NCBI GenBank assembly: GCA_963731035.1
Contig: CAVSUY010000021.1
Coordinates: forward strand, 62,001-126,000
DNA: 64,000 bases
Direction of reading: 5' to 3'
Source: JAANXG01 sp963731035
GTDB lineage: Bacteria; Pseudomonadota; Gammaproteobacteria; Arenicellales; JAANXG01
A model generated the notes under the pieces. The model saw only the letters and a list, made by a program, of their open reading frames with translations, did no database searches and had not been told where the DNA came from. Positions 27,431-36,923 of the stretch are shown piece by piece (the first letter of the stretch is position 1; each line of letters begins with the position of its first letter). Made by a program: the position numbers and the translations under genes.

Positions 27431-28461
27431 ACGCCTTCGGTGCCCCGCACCCGGTCCCAGACCTTGAACGCAGCGACGACCAGCCGCCGGTTCAGGTACG
27501 TCAGCAACAGTTGCAGATAGGATTTCGGATGAGTGGGTCGTTCCTTCAATCTGTTGATGATCTCCCTTCGGGCGTTTCCCAGCATGCCTGATCGCAGGCA
27601 GGTATGGATATATCTGCTTCGGTAGGCATCAACGTGGTTAAAGCCGGTCAAATCCTCCGCACGCGGACTCTCCTCCATTCGTCCGGTATCCAGTCTGTCC
27701 GGCTTTCCCGAGGCCCGCTCCCGGTGAAGCTCCCTGGCGATGTCGCGGAACCGCTCCTGCTCACGGTTGTGCCTTATCGACACCTCGTCGGCGCGCATCC
27801 GGTGCCGGTAGCGCATGTTCGGCAGGTTCGCCGTCTGCCAACGTTCCGCGAGCCGCAGGATAAGGTCGTAATCCTGGGAATATCGGAAGAACTCCCTGTA
27901 CCCGCCAACCGCCCGGTAGGCATCCGTCCGCATCATGAGACTGCCGTGCACGAACTGGTTTTCCCGCGATAGTTTTCCGTGCGCCGCGTCCGGCCGCGCC
28001 TCGAGGCGGCGGGAGCTGATACGATCTCCACGCTCGTCGATGATGGCGGCCATGGTACCTACCAGTGCCACCTCCGGGTGGTCATCGAGAAACGCCACCT
28101 GCTCGGCGAGCCGTTCGGCGTCCGAGACGTCGTCGGCATCCTGGCGTGCCAGGTATTGTCCGCGCGCCGCCGAAGCGCCACGGATCAGCGAACGGGTGAG
28201 GCCCCGGTTGTCCTGCTCCAGAATCTTCAACCGCGGGTCGTCGAAGGCCTTCAGCAACGTGGAAGACCGGTCCGTCGATCCGTCGTCTATCACGATCAGT
28301 TCGAAATCCTCGAACGTCTGCGCCAGAATGCTTTCCAGCGCCTCCTGGAGATGCGATTGGTCGTTGTAAACGCTCATAACCACGCTCACCCGGGGCGCCA
28401 CCGGTGTTCCGTTGCCGTCCGGGGAAGCCGCCGACACCGATTCCGGAGCAGGTGCGGTCAT
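27427..28461 (-). CDS. GT2 glycosyltransferase
   Basis: This 344-residue GT-A protein has RVSVVMSVYNDQSHLQEALESI near residue 25, LIVIDDGSTDRSS, and ARQDADDVSDAERL carrying the DxD. HGSLMMRTDAYRAVGGY and YSQDYDLILRLAE are acceptor-side blocks typical of the family. I used the ATG at 28461 because it overlaps the TGA of the upstream GT4 gene; the open frame runs 175 codons further but there it is only antisense-like noise within that gene. The C-terminal part is helical and basic. Specificity unknown. Confidence 0.9.
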   Translation of the reverse strand: MTAPAPESVSAASPDGNGTPVAPRVSVVMSVYNDQSHLQEALESILAQTFEDFELIVIDDGSTDRSSTLLKAFDDPRLKILEQDNRGLTRSLIRGASAARGQYLARQDADDVSDAERLAEQVAFLDDHPEVALVGTMAAIIDERGDRISSRRLEARPDAAHGKLSRENQFVHGSLMMRTDAYRAVGGYREFFRYSQDYDLILRLAERWQTANLPNMRYRHRMRADEVSIRHNREQERFRDIARELHRERASGKPDRLDTGRMEESPRAEDLTGFNHVDAYRSRYIHTCLRSGMLGNARREIINRLKERPTHPKSYLQLLLTYLNRRLVVAAFKVWDRVRGTEGV

Positions 28462-29612
28462 GCACCCCGCGGTGCCAACGCGGATCCGAGTACGCGCAGC
28501 TCGCTTTCCACCACCCGTTCCAGCGAAAAATGATCTTCCACGAATCGCCTGGCCCCGGCTCCCAGTCTCTCGCACAGCTCGGGATTCTCCAGCAGGTCTG
28601 CGAGCGCCGCGCCGATACTCTCCGGACCCGTATGACACAGGTACCCGGTGCTGCCATGCTCGATGACTTCCCGTATACCGGGATTGTCGGCGCCCAGCAC
28701 CGCCACGCCGCACGCCATCGCTTCCAGCAACGCCTTGGGATGCCCCTCGAAGAACGAAGGGAGAACAAACACCGCAGCCTCGTTCAGGATTGCCGGCATC
28801 GCCGTGTGGGACACGCTTCCTTTCCAATCGAGCCGGCCGTTCATGGTATTGAATTCCTCCTTCAACTGCCGTTCCTGCTCGCCGGAGCCGACGACGGTGA
28901 TCGTCGCCTCGAGACCTTCCACGGCCTTCAGGAGGGAACGAACATTCTTCTGCTCGGCCAAGCGGCCCACGAATACCACGTGACATTTCCTTCTCGCCGC
29001 GTGGTCCGGTTTGAACCGCTCGGTGTCGACGTAATTGGGAATCACTGAGATCTTTTGTGCGGCACCGGGAATTCGTTCGACTATTTCCCGTTGCATCTCG
29101 TCGGTGGTTACCACGATTCTGGTGGCCGCTGGAAATACCTTGTCTTCAATTGCCCTGGCATCCCGCGCATCGCGGCTCTCCGCCCCATGGTACCGGGCGG
29201 CGAAATCGGACCACATATAGCCGCAGCGCACCACCAGGGGCTTGTGAAGTAGACGGGCGGCCCGGAGTGCGACCTGCGCCCCGTTCGCCTGGTTGGTCTT
29301 GAAGATCCCGCACTCCCGCAGGCTGCGACGATGCAAAAACGGCAGCAGCCGCTCGTACAATCGCGAGGGCAGCCGGTAGGAATTGAAGCGGACATCGATG
29401 TCCGGCAGCCGTTCCAGATACCGCTGCTCCCTGCGCCCGTAGGTGATAAAGGTCGTGTCCACTCCCTTCTCCGCCAGGCGATGGTACAGGGCGGTCTCCC
29501 GCTCCAGTATTCCGTACTGATCCCAGACCTCCAGCGAATTGCCGAGGGTGAAGAACAACGCAATGCGCTCCAGTCCCGGTCGCCGCCCGGCGGCCGTGCC
29601 TTCCGGGATCAT
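28458..29612 (-). CDS. GT4 glycosyltransferase
   Basis: The 384-residue GT-B enzyme starts at the ATG at 29612, which shares a base with the TAA of the upstream methyltransferase gene (TAATG). It has ALFFTLGNSLEVWDQYGILE near the N-terminus, RCGYMWSDFAARYHG, VIPNYVDTERFKP, FVGRLAEQKNVRSLLKA, and PSFFEGHPKALLEAMACG with Glu-x7-Glu. The N-terminal block is found in GT4 proteins that start with a regulator-like acceptor domain, but no specific family is recognised. It is coupled to genes on both sides, suggesting a functional trio with the methyltransferase and the GT2. Confidence 0.9.
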   Translation of the reverse strand: MIPEGTAAGRRPGLERIALFFTLGNSLEVWDQYGILERETALYHRLAEKGVDTTFITYGRREQRYLERLPDIDVRFNSYRLPSRLYERLLPFLHRRSLRECGIFKTNQANGAQVALRAARLLHKPLVVRCGYMWSDFAARYHGAESRDARDARAIEDKVFPAATRIVVTTDEMQREIVERIPGAAQKISVIPNYVDTERFKPDHAARRKCHVVFVGRLAEQKNVRSLLKAVEGLEATITVVGSGEQERQLKEEFNTMNGRLDWKGSVSHTAMPAILNEAAVFVLPSFFEGHPKALLEAMACGVAVLGADNPGIREVIEHGSTGYLCHTGPESIGAALADLLENPELCERLGAGARRFVEDHFSLERVVESELRVLGSALAPRGA

Positions 29613-30316
29613 TACCCGGCTTTCTTTCGCAGAATGATCTCCCAATTCATTCCGTCGAAGGTATTCTGTATCCGCCTGCTTTCAAGGACCTCCACGTTGT
29701 CGAACATGGCGATTACCGAGTCCGGGCGGAATACGACCGTCTCGGTGTATTCGTCCCCGTCTATACCCAGTTGCAGGTGCACCATGATGACCCCGCCCTC
29801 CATCGTAACGCGCTCCATCTCTGCGCAGAATTTTTTCGGGTACAGCGCGTGGTCGAAGATGTTCGTGAACACGAAGTCGTAGGTAGCGGGGTCGTATTTC
29901 AAGTCGTGGATATCGCCCTCGACGGTGTAAGGCGGGAAAGGCACCAGGTCCACCCCCAGGGCCTGAATACCGAGATCCAGCAGCGCCTTGACCTCCTGGC
30001 CCGTACGTGCTCCCAGGCACAGCGCCTGCTTCCTGGACTCAAGGTACTCCCAGTTTCTCCTGTAGATGTCCATGAAGCCATCGTACTTGACCCGCCATTC
30101 CTCACCTTTCCATTTCTCGATGCGCCTGGAATCGCACGTCTTCTCTTTCTGGTGATCTACGTACTTCCCGTAGTCGGCATATTGCCGGGTAGAAACGACG
30201 GTGTTGCCGCGAAGGGTCATCCAGGCCGCCGTCAAGCCCTGTTTGATCTTCGACGTCCTTTCGGTCAGCCTGCGTTTCAGCCCGGAGACGGTTTGCCTCA
30301 TTTGCGCGGCCCCCAC
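29612..30316 (-). CDS. SAM-dependent methyltransferase-like protein
   Basis: A 234-residue protein with a class I methyltransferase core. CLGARTGQEVKALLDLG near residue 100 fills the motif I position in a degenerate form, VDLVPFPPYTVEGDIHDL is the acidic and motif II region, and YDFVFTNIFDHALYP is the motif IV region. The N-terminal 80 residues are basic and may bind the acceptor glycan or membrane. An in-frame Met six codons in is an alternative start. It overlaps the downstream GT4 by one base. Likely acts on a sugar hydroxyl, but the changed motif I leaves room for a non-catalytic role. Confidence 0.75.
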   Translation of the reverse strand: MGAAQMRQTVSGLKRRLTERTSKIKQGLTAAWMTLRGNTVVSTRQYADYGKYVDHQKEKTCDSRRIEKWKGEEWRVKYDGFMDIYRRNWEYLESRKQALCLGARTGQEVKALLDLGIQALGVDLVPFPPYTVEGDIHDLKYDPATYDFVFTNIFDHALYPKKFCAEMERVTMEGGVIMVHLQLGIDGDEYTETVVFRPDSVIAMFDNVEVLESRRIQNTFDGMNWEIILRKKAG

Positions 30317-30359
30317 GGGCTCGAAATCGCACCCATCCGCTGCGCACGGTCTTTTGAAA

Positions 30360-31191
30360 TCATTGTGCCTCGACCTCCCAGTTCATGTTGCGGTTTACCA
30401 AGGCATAGAGCTCGCGGTTGTACGGCCGGTAGAAATCCTCCAGCCGGCGCCGGGGCTCATTGCCCATGTCGGAGTCGTAGCTTCCTGCGCGTCTCGGTGT
30501 CGCATCCCGTACAACAAAAGGTTCCACTTCGAGAAACCGGCATACGTCCGCGACGACGTCTGCGGGTCGTTCGAACAGGTCCTCGCTCCTCAACACCAGG
30601 ATCCGGTATGCAGGAAGGACGTCGAACCAATTGGCGCAGGGTTCGCACATACAGGCCGCGCGCCACGAAACGAAGGTAAAAATGCTCGCTCCGCAGCGCC
30701 GCATCCACCAGATCGCTCAATGCGGGGGTTTCCAACCACTCGAGGGACCTGTCGACGACTTCGTCGAAGCTCAGGTCCGTTACCCCGAGCCGGCTCAACA
30801 TCTGGTAGTCAGAGTAGGCCCGATCCACCGGGTTGCGCAGCAACACGACGATCTTTATCCGCGGCAGCAGTCGCAAAAGCCGCTCGGCCATGCCGGGATG
30901 AGAGAAGTATTCCGCGGTTGCCTCGCCCGCCACCACCCGCCGCCCCAGGCGCATGCGGCGCATGCGCCTGGCGGCCCGGGTCGGATAGTGGCTCCGGCAG
31001 TAGAACAGGCTGTCGGGGTAATCTATGAAATTCTTCGGCTCTTTTCTGTCCGCGCCCAGCACCGCCGGGCTTTGAAGGAGGTAGCGGTACAACGAGGTCG
31101 TTCCGCACTTTGCCTCCCCGACGATTGCAAAATCCGGCACCAGGCGCAGCGGACTCGTCAACAGTCTGAAGTCTCTCGCCAGGTCTCTCAT
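30360..31191 (-). pseudogene. Frameshifted sulfotransferase (Sulfotransfer_1-like)
   Basis: The N-terminal frame from 31191 has the PAPS-binding loop DFAIVGEAKCGTTSLYRYL, then KEPKNFIDY, and the 3'-phosphate site VVLLRNPVDRAYSDY. After RGLYVRTLRQ the homology continues in another frame as WFDVLPAYRILVLRSEDLFE and on to NRNMNWEVEAQ, ending at 30360. The total is 832 nt, one more than a multiple of three. One extra base in the AATT at about 30629-30632 restores the reading. The family moves sulfate from PAPS to sugars or small molecules. Either the gene is recently inactivated or there is an assembly error. Confidence 0.83.
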
Positions 31192-31247
31192 GCAATCATT
31201 GCGGGGTTCGCGCCCTCATGCCCCGGTGCCGTCTCCCGGTTCCGCCG

Positions 31248-32258
31248 TCACGCCTCGGCAAACAGCAGTCGTCGGATGATCGCCGCGTAGTCCATACACA
31301 TTTTATCGCCGGCCAGATCCAGGCCCATCGCCTTCTGCCTGTAGGCGTCGTAGTGACACCGCATCTCTTCGATGGCGCCGGCCAGATCGCCGTTCAGCCC
31401 GACGCCGCACTGGCGGCCCACCTCCACTATGCCGCCGCCGTCCTGATGGTAGATCAGAGGCAGTCCGCACTGGATGCCCTCGACCTGGTGCATTCCACAC
31501 GGCTCCCACCGGCTGGCCGTGATGTAGGCGTCGCATTCCCTCAGCTTGTCCGCCAGGGGCCGGCCCTGCATGGGAGAAAAGGTCCGTGCGGCCCGCCACC
31601 GGATCTCCTCCGGCCAGCGGCCGATCACGCGGAGCTCCACGTCGCGCACCTCACCCCCGGCGATCAGGCCGTCCAGTTTCTCGTAAACATCGTATCCCTT
31701 GCTGTAGCTGGCGGCCCAGTGATGGGTAACCAGCCGCAGGATGCCGTCGTCCTCGCGGCGATGCCTGGGAGGATAGAAGATCGCGGGGTCGGCGCCGTTA
31801 TAGATGACCGAGTTGGGTCGGGACAATTCAAACCAGTTCGCCGCATGGTGATCCCGCAGCCATTGCGATATGAACACCGTGAAATCGGCAAGCTCGTTGA
31901 TCTGCGCCAGCAGGTCGTCGATGAAGTCTGTCCCCTTCCGCTGGTCGCACTCGTTCACCCGGTGCAGTATCCGCACGTTCGGATTGACGCTCTTGTAGGC
32001 CCTGATCTCCTCGAAGGCGATCAGCTTGTTCGCCGCCTTTCGCGGATCCACGATAACGATCAGGTCCGCCCCCCGGTCCAGGTCGTATCCAACCTCGAAC
32101 CCCCTGCGATTCAGCAGCTCCGCCATCTGTACGACGAATTGATTGCTGCCCCCCCAGGATCCTCTTACCGGCTTCTGGGTGAAGACGATCCGGGCCACCC
32201 GGTCGTGCCTGCGCCTCAGGATTCCGTTGGCGATCGATTCCATCGAGAACAAATTCAT
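31248..32258 (-). CDS. GT4 glycosyltransferase
   Basis: A 336-residue GT-B protein that seems a little short. Motifs include KPVRGSWGGSNQFVVQMAELL near residue 30, RVNECDQRKGTDFIDDLL, VIYNGADPAIFYPP, and TASRWEPCGMHQVEGIQCGLP at the donor site, where a Glu-x7-Glu-like pair is present. Homologues of this type are known from capsule loci that also contain the neighbouring GT4 with EWKITLGMA. I cannot assign a sugar. It begins with ATG AAT and follows the upstream gene's probable true end by about 30 nt. Confidence 0.88.
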   Translation of the reverse strand: MNLFSMESIANGILRRRHDRVARIVFTQKPVRGSWGGSNQFVVQMAELLNRRGFEVGYDLDRGADLIVIVDPRKAANKLIAFEEIRAYKSVNPNVRILHRVNECDQRKGTDFIDDLLAQINELADFTVFISQWLRDHHAANWFELSRPNSVIYNGADPAIFYPPRHRREDDGILRLVTHHWAASYSKGYDVYEKLDGLIAGGEVRDVELRVIGRWPEEIRWRAARTFSPMQGRPLADKLRECDAYITASRWEPCGMHQVEGIQCGLPLIYHQDGGGIVEVGRQCGVGLNGDLAGAIEEMRCHYDAYRQKAMGLDLAGDKMCMDYAAIIRRLLFAEA

Positions 32259-32397
32259 CCGTTCAGCCGTGTGATCCGCCGGCGGGCGTCAATGTGTGGA
32301 TCCACCGTCCACCACCGTACACATGAAGTCACGATGCTGCCGGGCCACATTCGCCGCCGAGTAGTACTCGGCCACCACCCGCCGCGCCTCGTGCTCT

Positions 32398-33390
32398 TCA
32401 TTCCCGCAGGTTCAACCGTCCGCCTGACAGCTCCTCCAGCACGTTCTTCCAGTCGTCGCCGTTGCGGCACACTCTTATACCGCGGCCGCGGGCGCGCTCC
32501 GCCACGGTCAAATAGCTCGGCACCCCGCTGCACACCGCCATCCGTCCGCAGGCCATACCCAGAGTGATCTTCCATTCCGTGTGCCCGAGGTTGTACGTGT
32601 TGTCCATGAAGCGCGGCGAGATCACGGCGCCCCCCGACCCATAGACATCGAACAACTGCTCGATGGATTTGAAGGGCACAATACGATGTGGAATGTCATC
32701 CAGCAGACTCCGGAACCGCTTCCTGACCGGTTCGTGCCAACGCTCCAGGGAGGCCATAGAATTGGTTACCAGGACCAGCTCGATGCTGTTCTTGAACTCG
32801 CGGAGCACGTCTTCGATGGCCAGAAGCTCGAACAGCTTCAGCGACTGTCCGCTCCAGAACAGGGGCAGCTTCCTCCCGATGCCGGTCCAGGGCACGTAGT
32901 CCGGCACCACCTCCATGTCCACGCAATCGGGTATCCAGTCGACCCGCCGGTTGTAAGGTTTGACCTGGTCCCGCAGGTACTCCGAATCCGCTATCACGGC
33001 GTCGGCGATGCGCGTCATTCGCTGCGCTTCTTCCTGCTGGCGCGTCGTGGGTAGCATGTTCTCGTAGTAGGTCTCACCACCGACGTCGTAGTAGTTCACG
33101 TTCACGTCGAAGACGACTTTCGTTCCCTTCGTCCGCGCCCGTTCGGCCACTGATTCGGTTCTGTCTCCGAGAGATTTGAGGAATATGATTGCATCGTACC
33201 TTCTCCATGGCCGGTATATCTCGTAGCGTGTATTCCAGCTATCCTGACGATCCACGTAGTTGGCGACCCAGAGGTATCGCGCCCGCCCGATCCCGCCCCC
33301 CGACAGTGCCGCGCCCCGGACAAAGGCTGATTTCTCCAGTTGGTCCCCTATGATCCAGCCAACACGAAGCTTTCCCGATCTTCCCGCCAT
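32398..33390 (-). CDS. GT4-like glycosyltransferase with a probable C-terminal frameshift
   Basis: The open frame gives about 330 residues from the ATG at 33390. I prefer this to an ATG 57 nt upstream, which would overlap the previous gene by 44 bp. Visible are RVGWIIGDQLEKSAFVRG, DYVPWTGIGRKLPLFWSGQS and FMDNTYNLGHTEWKITLGMA. The frame stops after GGRLNLRE, but one frame over the sequence continues EEHEARRVVAEYYSAANVA and beyond to a TGA at 32289, which is what the C-terminal helices of a GT-B protein look like. One extra base in the CCC at 32403-32405 would explain it. The loss removes only about 35 residues, so partial function is possible. Confidence 0.8.
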   Translation of the reverse strand: MAGRSGKLRVGWIIGDQLEKSAFVRGAALSGGGIGRARYLWVANYVDRQDSWNTRYEIYRPWRRYDAIIFLKSLGDRTESVAERARTKGTKVVFDVNVNYYDVGGETYYENMLPTTRQQEEAQRMTRIADAVIADSEYLRDQVKPYNRRVDWIPDCVDMEVVPDYVPWTGIGRKLPLFWSGQSLKLFELLAIEDVLREFKNSIELVLVTNSMASLERWHEPVRKRFRSLLDDIPHRIVPFKSIEQLFDVYGSGGAVISPRFMDNTYNLGHTEWKITLGMACGRMAVCSGVPSYLTVAERARGRGIRVCRNGDDWKNVLEELSGGRLNLRE

Positions 33391-33403
33391 CGCCCGGTCG
33401 ACC

Positions 33404-34240
33404 TCAGGCTCCCTCGACACCCTGGGCGCGGGCGGCATGGCGGGCATCGAAAAACGCGCTTACATCACGCTGCACGATGGGCCCACGCATGTACTTCTCC
33501 TTCTTGTAGGGACTCCGTCCCATGCCGGAGAAGGCGTGTCTCAACAGCCTGGACAATAGCGGCCTTCCGGCCTGCTGATTCTTCTCGACGATATTCATCC
33601 GGACCCCGGCGGCTTCTTCATCCTGACTGCTCCGCCGCATGAAGCAGGTGTGCAGGCAGCGCAGCTCGGCGTCCTCCCACCCGACCGTCGCGTGAAGATC
33701 CAGTCTCTTGTTGTCGTGATAGCCGGAACGAAACACCCGGGTTCCCCCGTGCAGACGTTCCGCCGACGGACCTTTCCAGGAGTCTATGGCCGAGAAATTG
33801 AGCAGTTTGGTAATGCTGCGGGAAGGCGGCGCAAGATATCCCGTGGCCTTCATGCCATCGTAGTCGATCTCGGTACAGTTCAGAACGTTCCCGAACAACT
33901 GCCACCATTCATCATACTGACCCGCGACGATCTTCGGTCTGAGCGCGGCCAGACCCACAGGATCGTATATCTCGTCGCCATCCACGCCGAATATCCAGGC
34001 GGGACTGCCGGCAAACCCTTCTATCAGTGAGTGAGACTCACCCGGGGTTTTCACCCTGTGGACCTCAACGTGGGAATGCCGCCGGGCGATCCCCTCCACC
34101 GTCTGCCACGTATGATCGCTGGAGCCGTGATCCGCGACGACAATCCTGTCGCAGAAAGCGAGGATATTCCGAATCGCAGTGCCTACGAATACGTCCTCGT
34201 TTCTAACCAGGCTTATTCCGATAATCCTCCTGCGAGTCAC
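33404..34240 (-). CDS. GT2-like glycosyltransferase
   Basis: The 278-residue protein starts at the GTG at 34240, which overlaps the TGA of the ABC exporter gene (GTGA). The open frame reaches 136 codons further upstream, but that part is antisense-type sequence within the exporter gene. It has RIIGISLVRNEDVFVGTAIR, IVVADHGSSDHTW, and IFGVDGDEIYDP at the metal site, all typical of small GT2 proteins that act on capsule sugars. The C-terminal region is basic and rich in Arg. Possibly linked in function to the exporter by its coupled translation. Confidence 0.88.
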   Translation of the reverse strand: MTRRRIIGISLVRNEDVFVGTAIRNILAFCDRIVVADHGSSDHTWQTVEGIARRHSHVEVHRVKTPGESHSLIEGFAGSPAWIFGVDGDEIYDPVGLAALRPKIVAGQYDEWWQLFGNVLNCTEIDYDGMKATGYLAPPSRSITKLLNFSAIDSWKGPSAERLHGGTRVFRSGYHDNKRLDLHATVGWEDAELRCLHTCFMRRSSQDEEAAGVRMNIVEKNQQAGRPLLSRLLRHAFSGMGRSPYKKEKYMRGPIVQRDVSAFFDARHAARAQGVEGA

Positions 34241-36099
34241 GAAAGCATCGCGGCCGCCGGCTGGCCCGCATTCTGAAGCTGCACGAGCTTCTTGTATATC
34301 GGACTTTCGGCGAGCAGAACGTCGTGGCTCCCCACGGCCTCTATGCGGCCCTTGTTGAGGACGACAATCTTGTCCGCATGCCTGACCGTGGACAAACGGT
34401 GGGCGACGACGATCATCGTCATCTCCTTGGATATCCGATCGATGGCCTTCTGTACCTGTCGTTCGCTCTCGGTATCGAGCGCGCTGGTGGCCTCGTCCAG
34501 AATCAGGATGGAAGGCTTTCCATAGATCGCGCGCGCTATGGCAATGCGCTGCCGCTGCCCGCCGGACAGCCGCACCCCCCTGTCCCCGAGTTGGGTATCG
34601 ATACCGGCCGAAAGAGTCGCAACGAATTCCGTTGCGTTGGCTACCCAAAGTGCGTACCGCAATTGCTCTTCATCGAAAGGCTTGTTGAAGACGACGTTGT
34701 CACGGACACTGGCGTTGAACAGAATCGTATCCTGGCCCACGATTCCGAACTGTTTGCGGTACTCGCGTTGTCGAAACTCCCTGATATCGACCCCGTCGAA
34801 GTACACCCCGCCGGTCTGGCAGTCGTACAGCCTGAGTACCAGGTCCGTCAGGGTCGTCTTGCCGCCTCCCGACATTCCGACCAATCCCACGAACTCGCCT
34901 TTCTCTACCCGCAATGAAATGTCGTCTATAGCCCTGGTCCCATCGGGATACGAAAAGGTGATATCTCGCAACTCGATGCGGTCCTGCAGCGGCAAGACAT
35001 TCCGACTACCATCCTCGATCTCGCTCTTAGTGTCGAAGATTTCAAAGATCCTTTCCGCCGCTCCGAGCATGTTTTGCAAAGCAATCCCCTGCGAGAACAG
35101 GTCGGACAACGGAGCGACGAGTTGCCTGGCCAGATAGAAAAACAGCGCAGCCGCGGTCAGAGTCATTCTATCCGTCGTGACGGCATAGAACACCATGATC
35201 AGGACTGCGCTGGCCATGATGGCGTCGATAACCATGCGGATGGGCTGCTGGTAGAACGACGTCATCGAGTACTTGATGGTGGACTCGGTAAGGTTCTGAG
35301 CCTTTTCCCAGGTTTGCTTGGCGTCGTAGCGCTCCGCCGCGAACATCTTCACAGTCTTGATGCCATTGAAGGTCTCCTGGAGCTTCGCGCCCATGTCCCC
35401 TGTTACTTCCGCAACATGATGCGACCTCTTTTTCACCCGCCACCCAAGCAGCCTGTTGGTCACCAGATGCAGAAGCCCGATACCGATGACCACAATGGTG
35501 AATACAGCATCGGTACGGAACAATATGAACAACGTGATGAACACCTGGGCACCCGACTTGAGAAACGACTGAACAATCTTGTCGAGGAATCCCGCGACCC
35601 GCCTGGCGTCGTACGTGATGCGGCTCACGATGTCTCCTGTCTTGTGGCGGTGGAAAAATGACAGCGTGAGTGTCAACAGGTGCCTGTGCAGCGCGGTTGT
35701 CATATCCCGGACCACACGGGCCCGGGTTCTAATCAGATAGATCTGCACAACGATGGTCATCGCCGCAATAACCATCGTGAGCAGCACCATCAGCACGCCT
35801 ATAGTGATTCCCAGCTGGAGCACGTTGTCCGAATTCATATGAAACGTGCTCATCAGCGTTGGCCCGATATTGCTGAGCGTCAAATCACTGAGGTGTTTCG
35901 CCGGTTCCTCTCGATTCTTCTGAAACACATCCAACGCCGGCGCCAGCAACAGCGGGCGGGCACTGATCATTGTGCCGATAAAAATGTTCATCACAATGAC
36001 AAAAGCCACCGCTTTCCAGTAAGGAAGCAGGAACCTTCGCAGGACGCCGTAAGCGCGGTATAAACCCGCCAGTTGGATGCGGAGCCTCAAAGTCGGCAA
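34237..36099 (-). CDS. MsbA-type ABC exporter, fused membrane and ATPase domains
   Basis: The 620-residue protein has a six-helix membrane domain (residues about 20-345) with LLLPYWKAVAFVIVMNIFIG as the first helix, then the ATPase domain: Walker A GMSGGGKTT near 415, Q-loop GIVGQDTILFN, signature RLSGGQRQRIAIARA, Walker B SILILDEATSALD and switch VVAHRLSTVRHADK. This is the MsbA/PglK type, which flips lipid-linked sugars or lipid A across the inner membrane. Its position amid glycan genes favours a lipid-linked oligosaccharide flippase instead of the housekeeping lipid A flippase. It follows the oxygenase gene with a 1-nt gap and overlaps the next gene by 4 bp. Confidence 0.93.
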   Translation of the reverse strand: MPTLRLRIQLAGLYRAYGVLRRFLLPYWKAVAFVIVMNIFIGTMISARPLLLAPALDVFQKNREEPAKHLSDLTLSNIGPTLMSTFHMNSDNVLQLGITIGVLMVLLTMVIAAMTIVVQIYLIRTRARVVRDMTTALHRHLLTLTLSFFHRHKTGDIVSRITYDARRVAGFLDKIVQSFLKSGAQVFITLFILFRTDAVFTIVVIGIGLLHLVTNRLLGWRVKKRSHHVAEVTGDMGAKLQETFNGIKTVKMFAAERYDAKQTWEKAQNLTESTIKYSMTSFYQQPIRMVIDAIMASAVLIMVFYAVTTDRMTLTAAALFFYLARQLVAPLSDLFSQGIALQNMLGAAERIFEIFDTKSEIEDGSRNVLPLQDRIELRDITFSYPDGTRAIDDISLRVEKGEFVGLVGMSGGGKTTLTDLVLRLYDCQTGGVYFDGVDIREFRQREYRKQFGIVGQDTILFNASVRDNVVFNKPFDEEQLRYALWVANATEFVATLSAGIDTQLGDRGVRLSGGQRQRIAIARAIYGKPSILILDEATSALDTESERQVQKAIDRISKEMTMIVVAHRLSTVRHADKIVVLNKGRIEAVGSHDVLLAESPIYKKLVQLQNAGQPAAAMLS

Positions 36100-36100
36100 A

Positions 36101-36892
36101 TCACGTTGGGTTCCAGAATCGACGAAGAACAGCTCGCAGTCGTTTCATCAGGACAGACTCCCCGCCAACCGCGTCCCCACGATACAAGGTCGAGTGTGGT
36201 GCGCTTAGTTCCCGGGCCGGCCTGTCCTTGGTGTAGTAATACAAGGCCAGAGAATTCCGGGCCCTGTCGATGGGGCAGTTGAGAGGCTCCGGATGGCCAT
36301 GATACGCCGTGTCCGTGGTGCTGAAGATCACCATTCTGTTGCAAAGGGGCAGAATTCTCTTTTCGCAGCGCGTGAGATCGGCGTTCCACAGTTCCAGATG
36401 TCCACCATACTCCTCCCGCCAGTCGTCGTTCAGGTACAACAACAGGTTCAAACGGCGATGTAGTCCGAGACGCTCGTGATAGTTGAAGTCCGCGTGGACC
36501 TCGAGAAACCCGCCGTTCCGGATCTGGTGCATGCCTCCGCCCCGCAGATGCGGATCGGGAATGATCCCGCTGATGCCGGTCAGGGTTTCAAGGAAGTCGA
36601 TGAATGCACCGCCGTTCATTTCGTACAACAGTCGGCGGATGGCCGGCCCCATCGAGCTCATGTCATCGCACGCCGCCTTCTTGCTGTACTGGTGGGTCTT
36701 GTCGTTCCACCGAATATCCTCCGGCCCGGGGAACTCTTCGATTGCTTGCCGGATGCTCTCACCCGGCACGAGATCGTCCAGCACCACGTGCGCAAATGGG
36801 TTGTTGCCCTGGTATTCCGCCGCGTGCGACTGCGCCACCGGCTGCAGAAGGGCGCCGTCGAATACCGGGGATTCGACGCTCTTACGGCTCAT
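36101..36892 (-). CDS. 2OG-Fe(II) dioxygenase, prolyl-4-hydroxylase-like
   Basis: The 263-residue protein starts with MSRKSVESP; the open frame upstream has no similarity. It has the jelly-roll metal site HADFNYHERLGLHRRLNLLLYLN (first part HADFNYH, with His-x-Asp), and a distal His in TDTAYHGHPEP. NSLALYYYTKDRP likely carries the 2-oxoglutarate-binding Arg region. Similar oxygenases sit in capsule and O-antigen loci, where they may hydroxylate a sugar or an acyl group; proven cases are few. It ends one nucleotide before the MsbA-type exporter, so the two are co-expressed. Confidence 0.87.
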   Translation of the reverse strand: MSRKSVESPVFDGALLQPVAQSHAAEYQGNNPFAHVVLDDLVPGESIRQAIEEFPGPEDIRWNDKTHQYSKKAACDDMSSMGPAIRRLLYEMNGGAFIDFLETLTGISGIIPDPHLRGGGMHQIRNGGFLEVHADFNYHERLGLHRRLNLLLYLNDDWREEYGGHLELWNADLTRCEKRILPLCNRMVIFSTTDTAYHGHPEPLNCPIDRARNSLALYYYTKDRPARELSAPHSTLYRGDAVGGESVLMKRLRAVLRRFWNPT

Positions 36893-36923
36893 GCGGCGCT
36901 TCCGCCGCCCTTGACCGGGTCTA

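Noticed and set aside
32255..32575. A 106-codon minus-strand frame overlapping two GT genes
   Set aside because: It mixes the shifted tail of the upstream GT4 with noise; it is not an independent gene.
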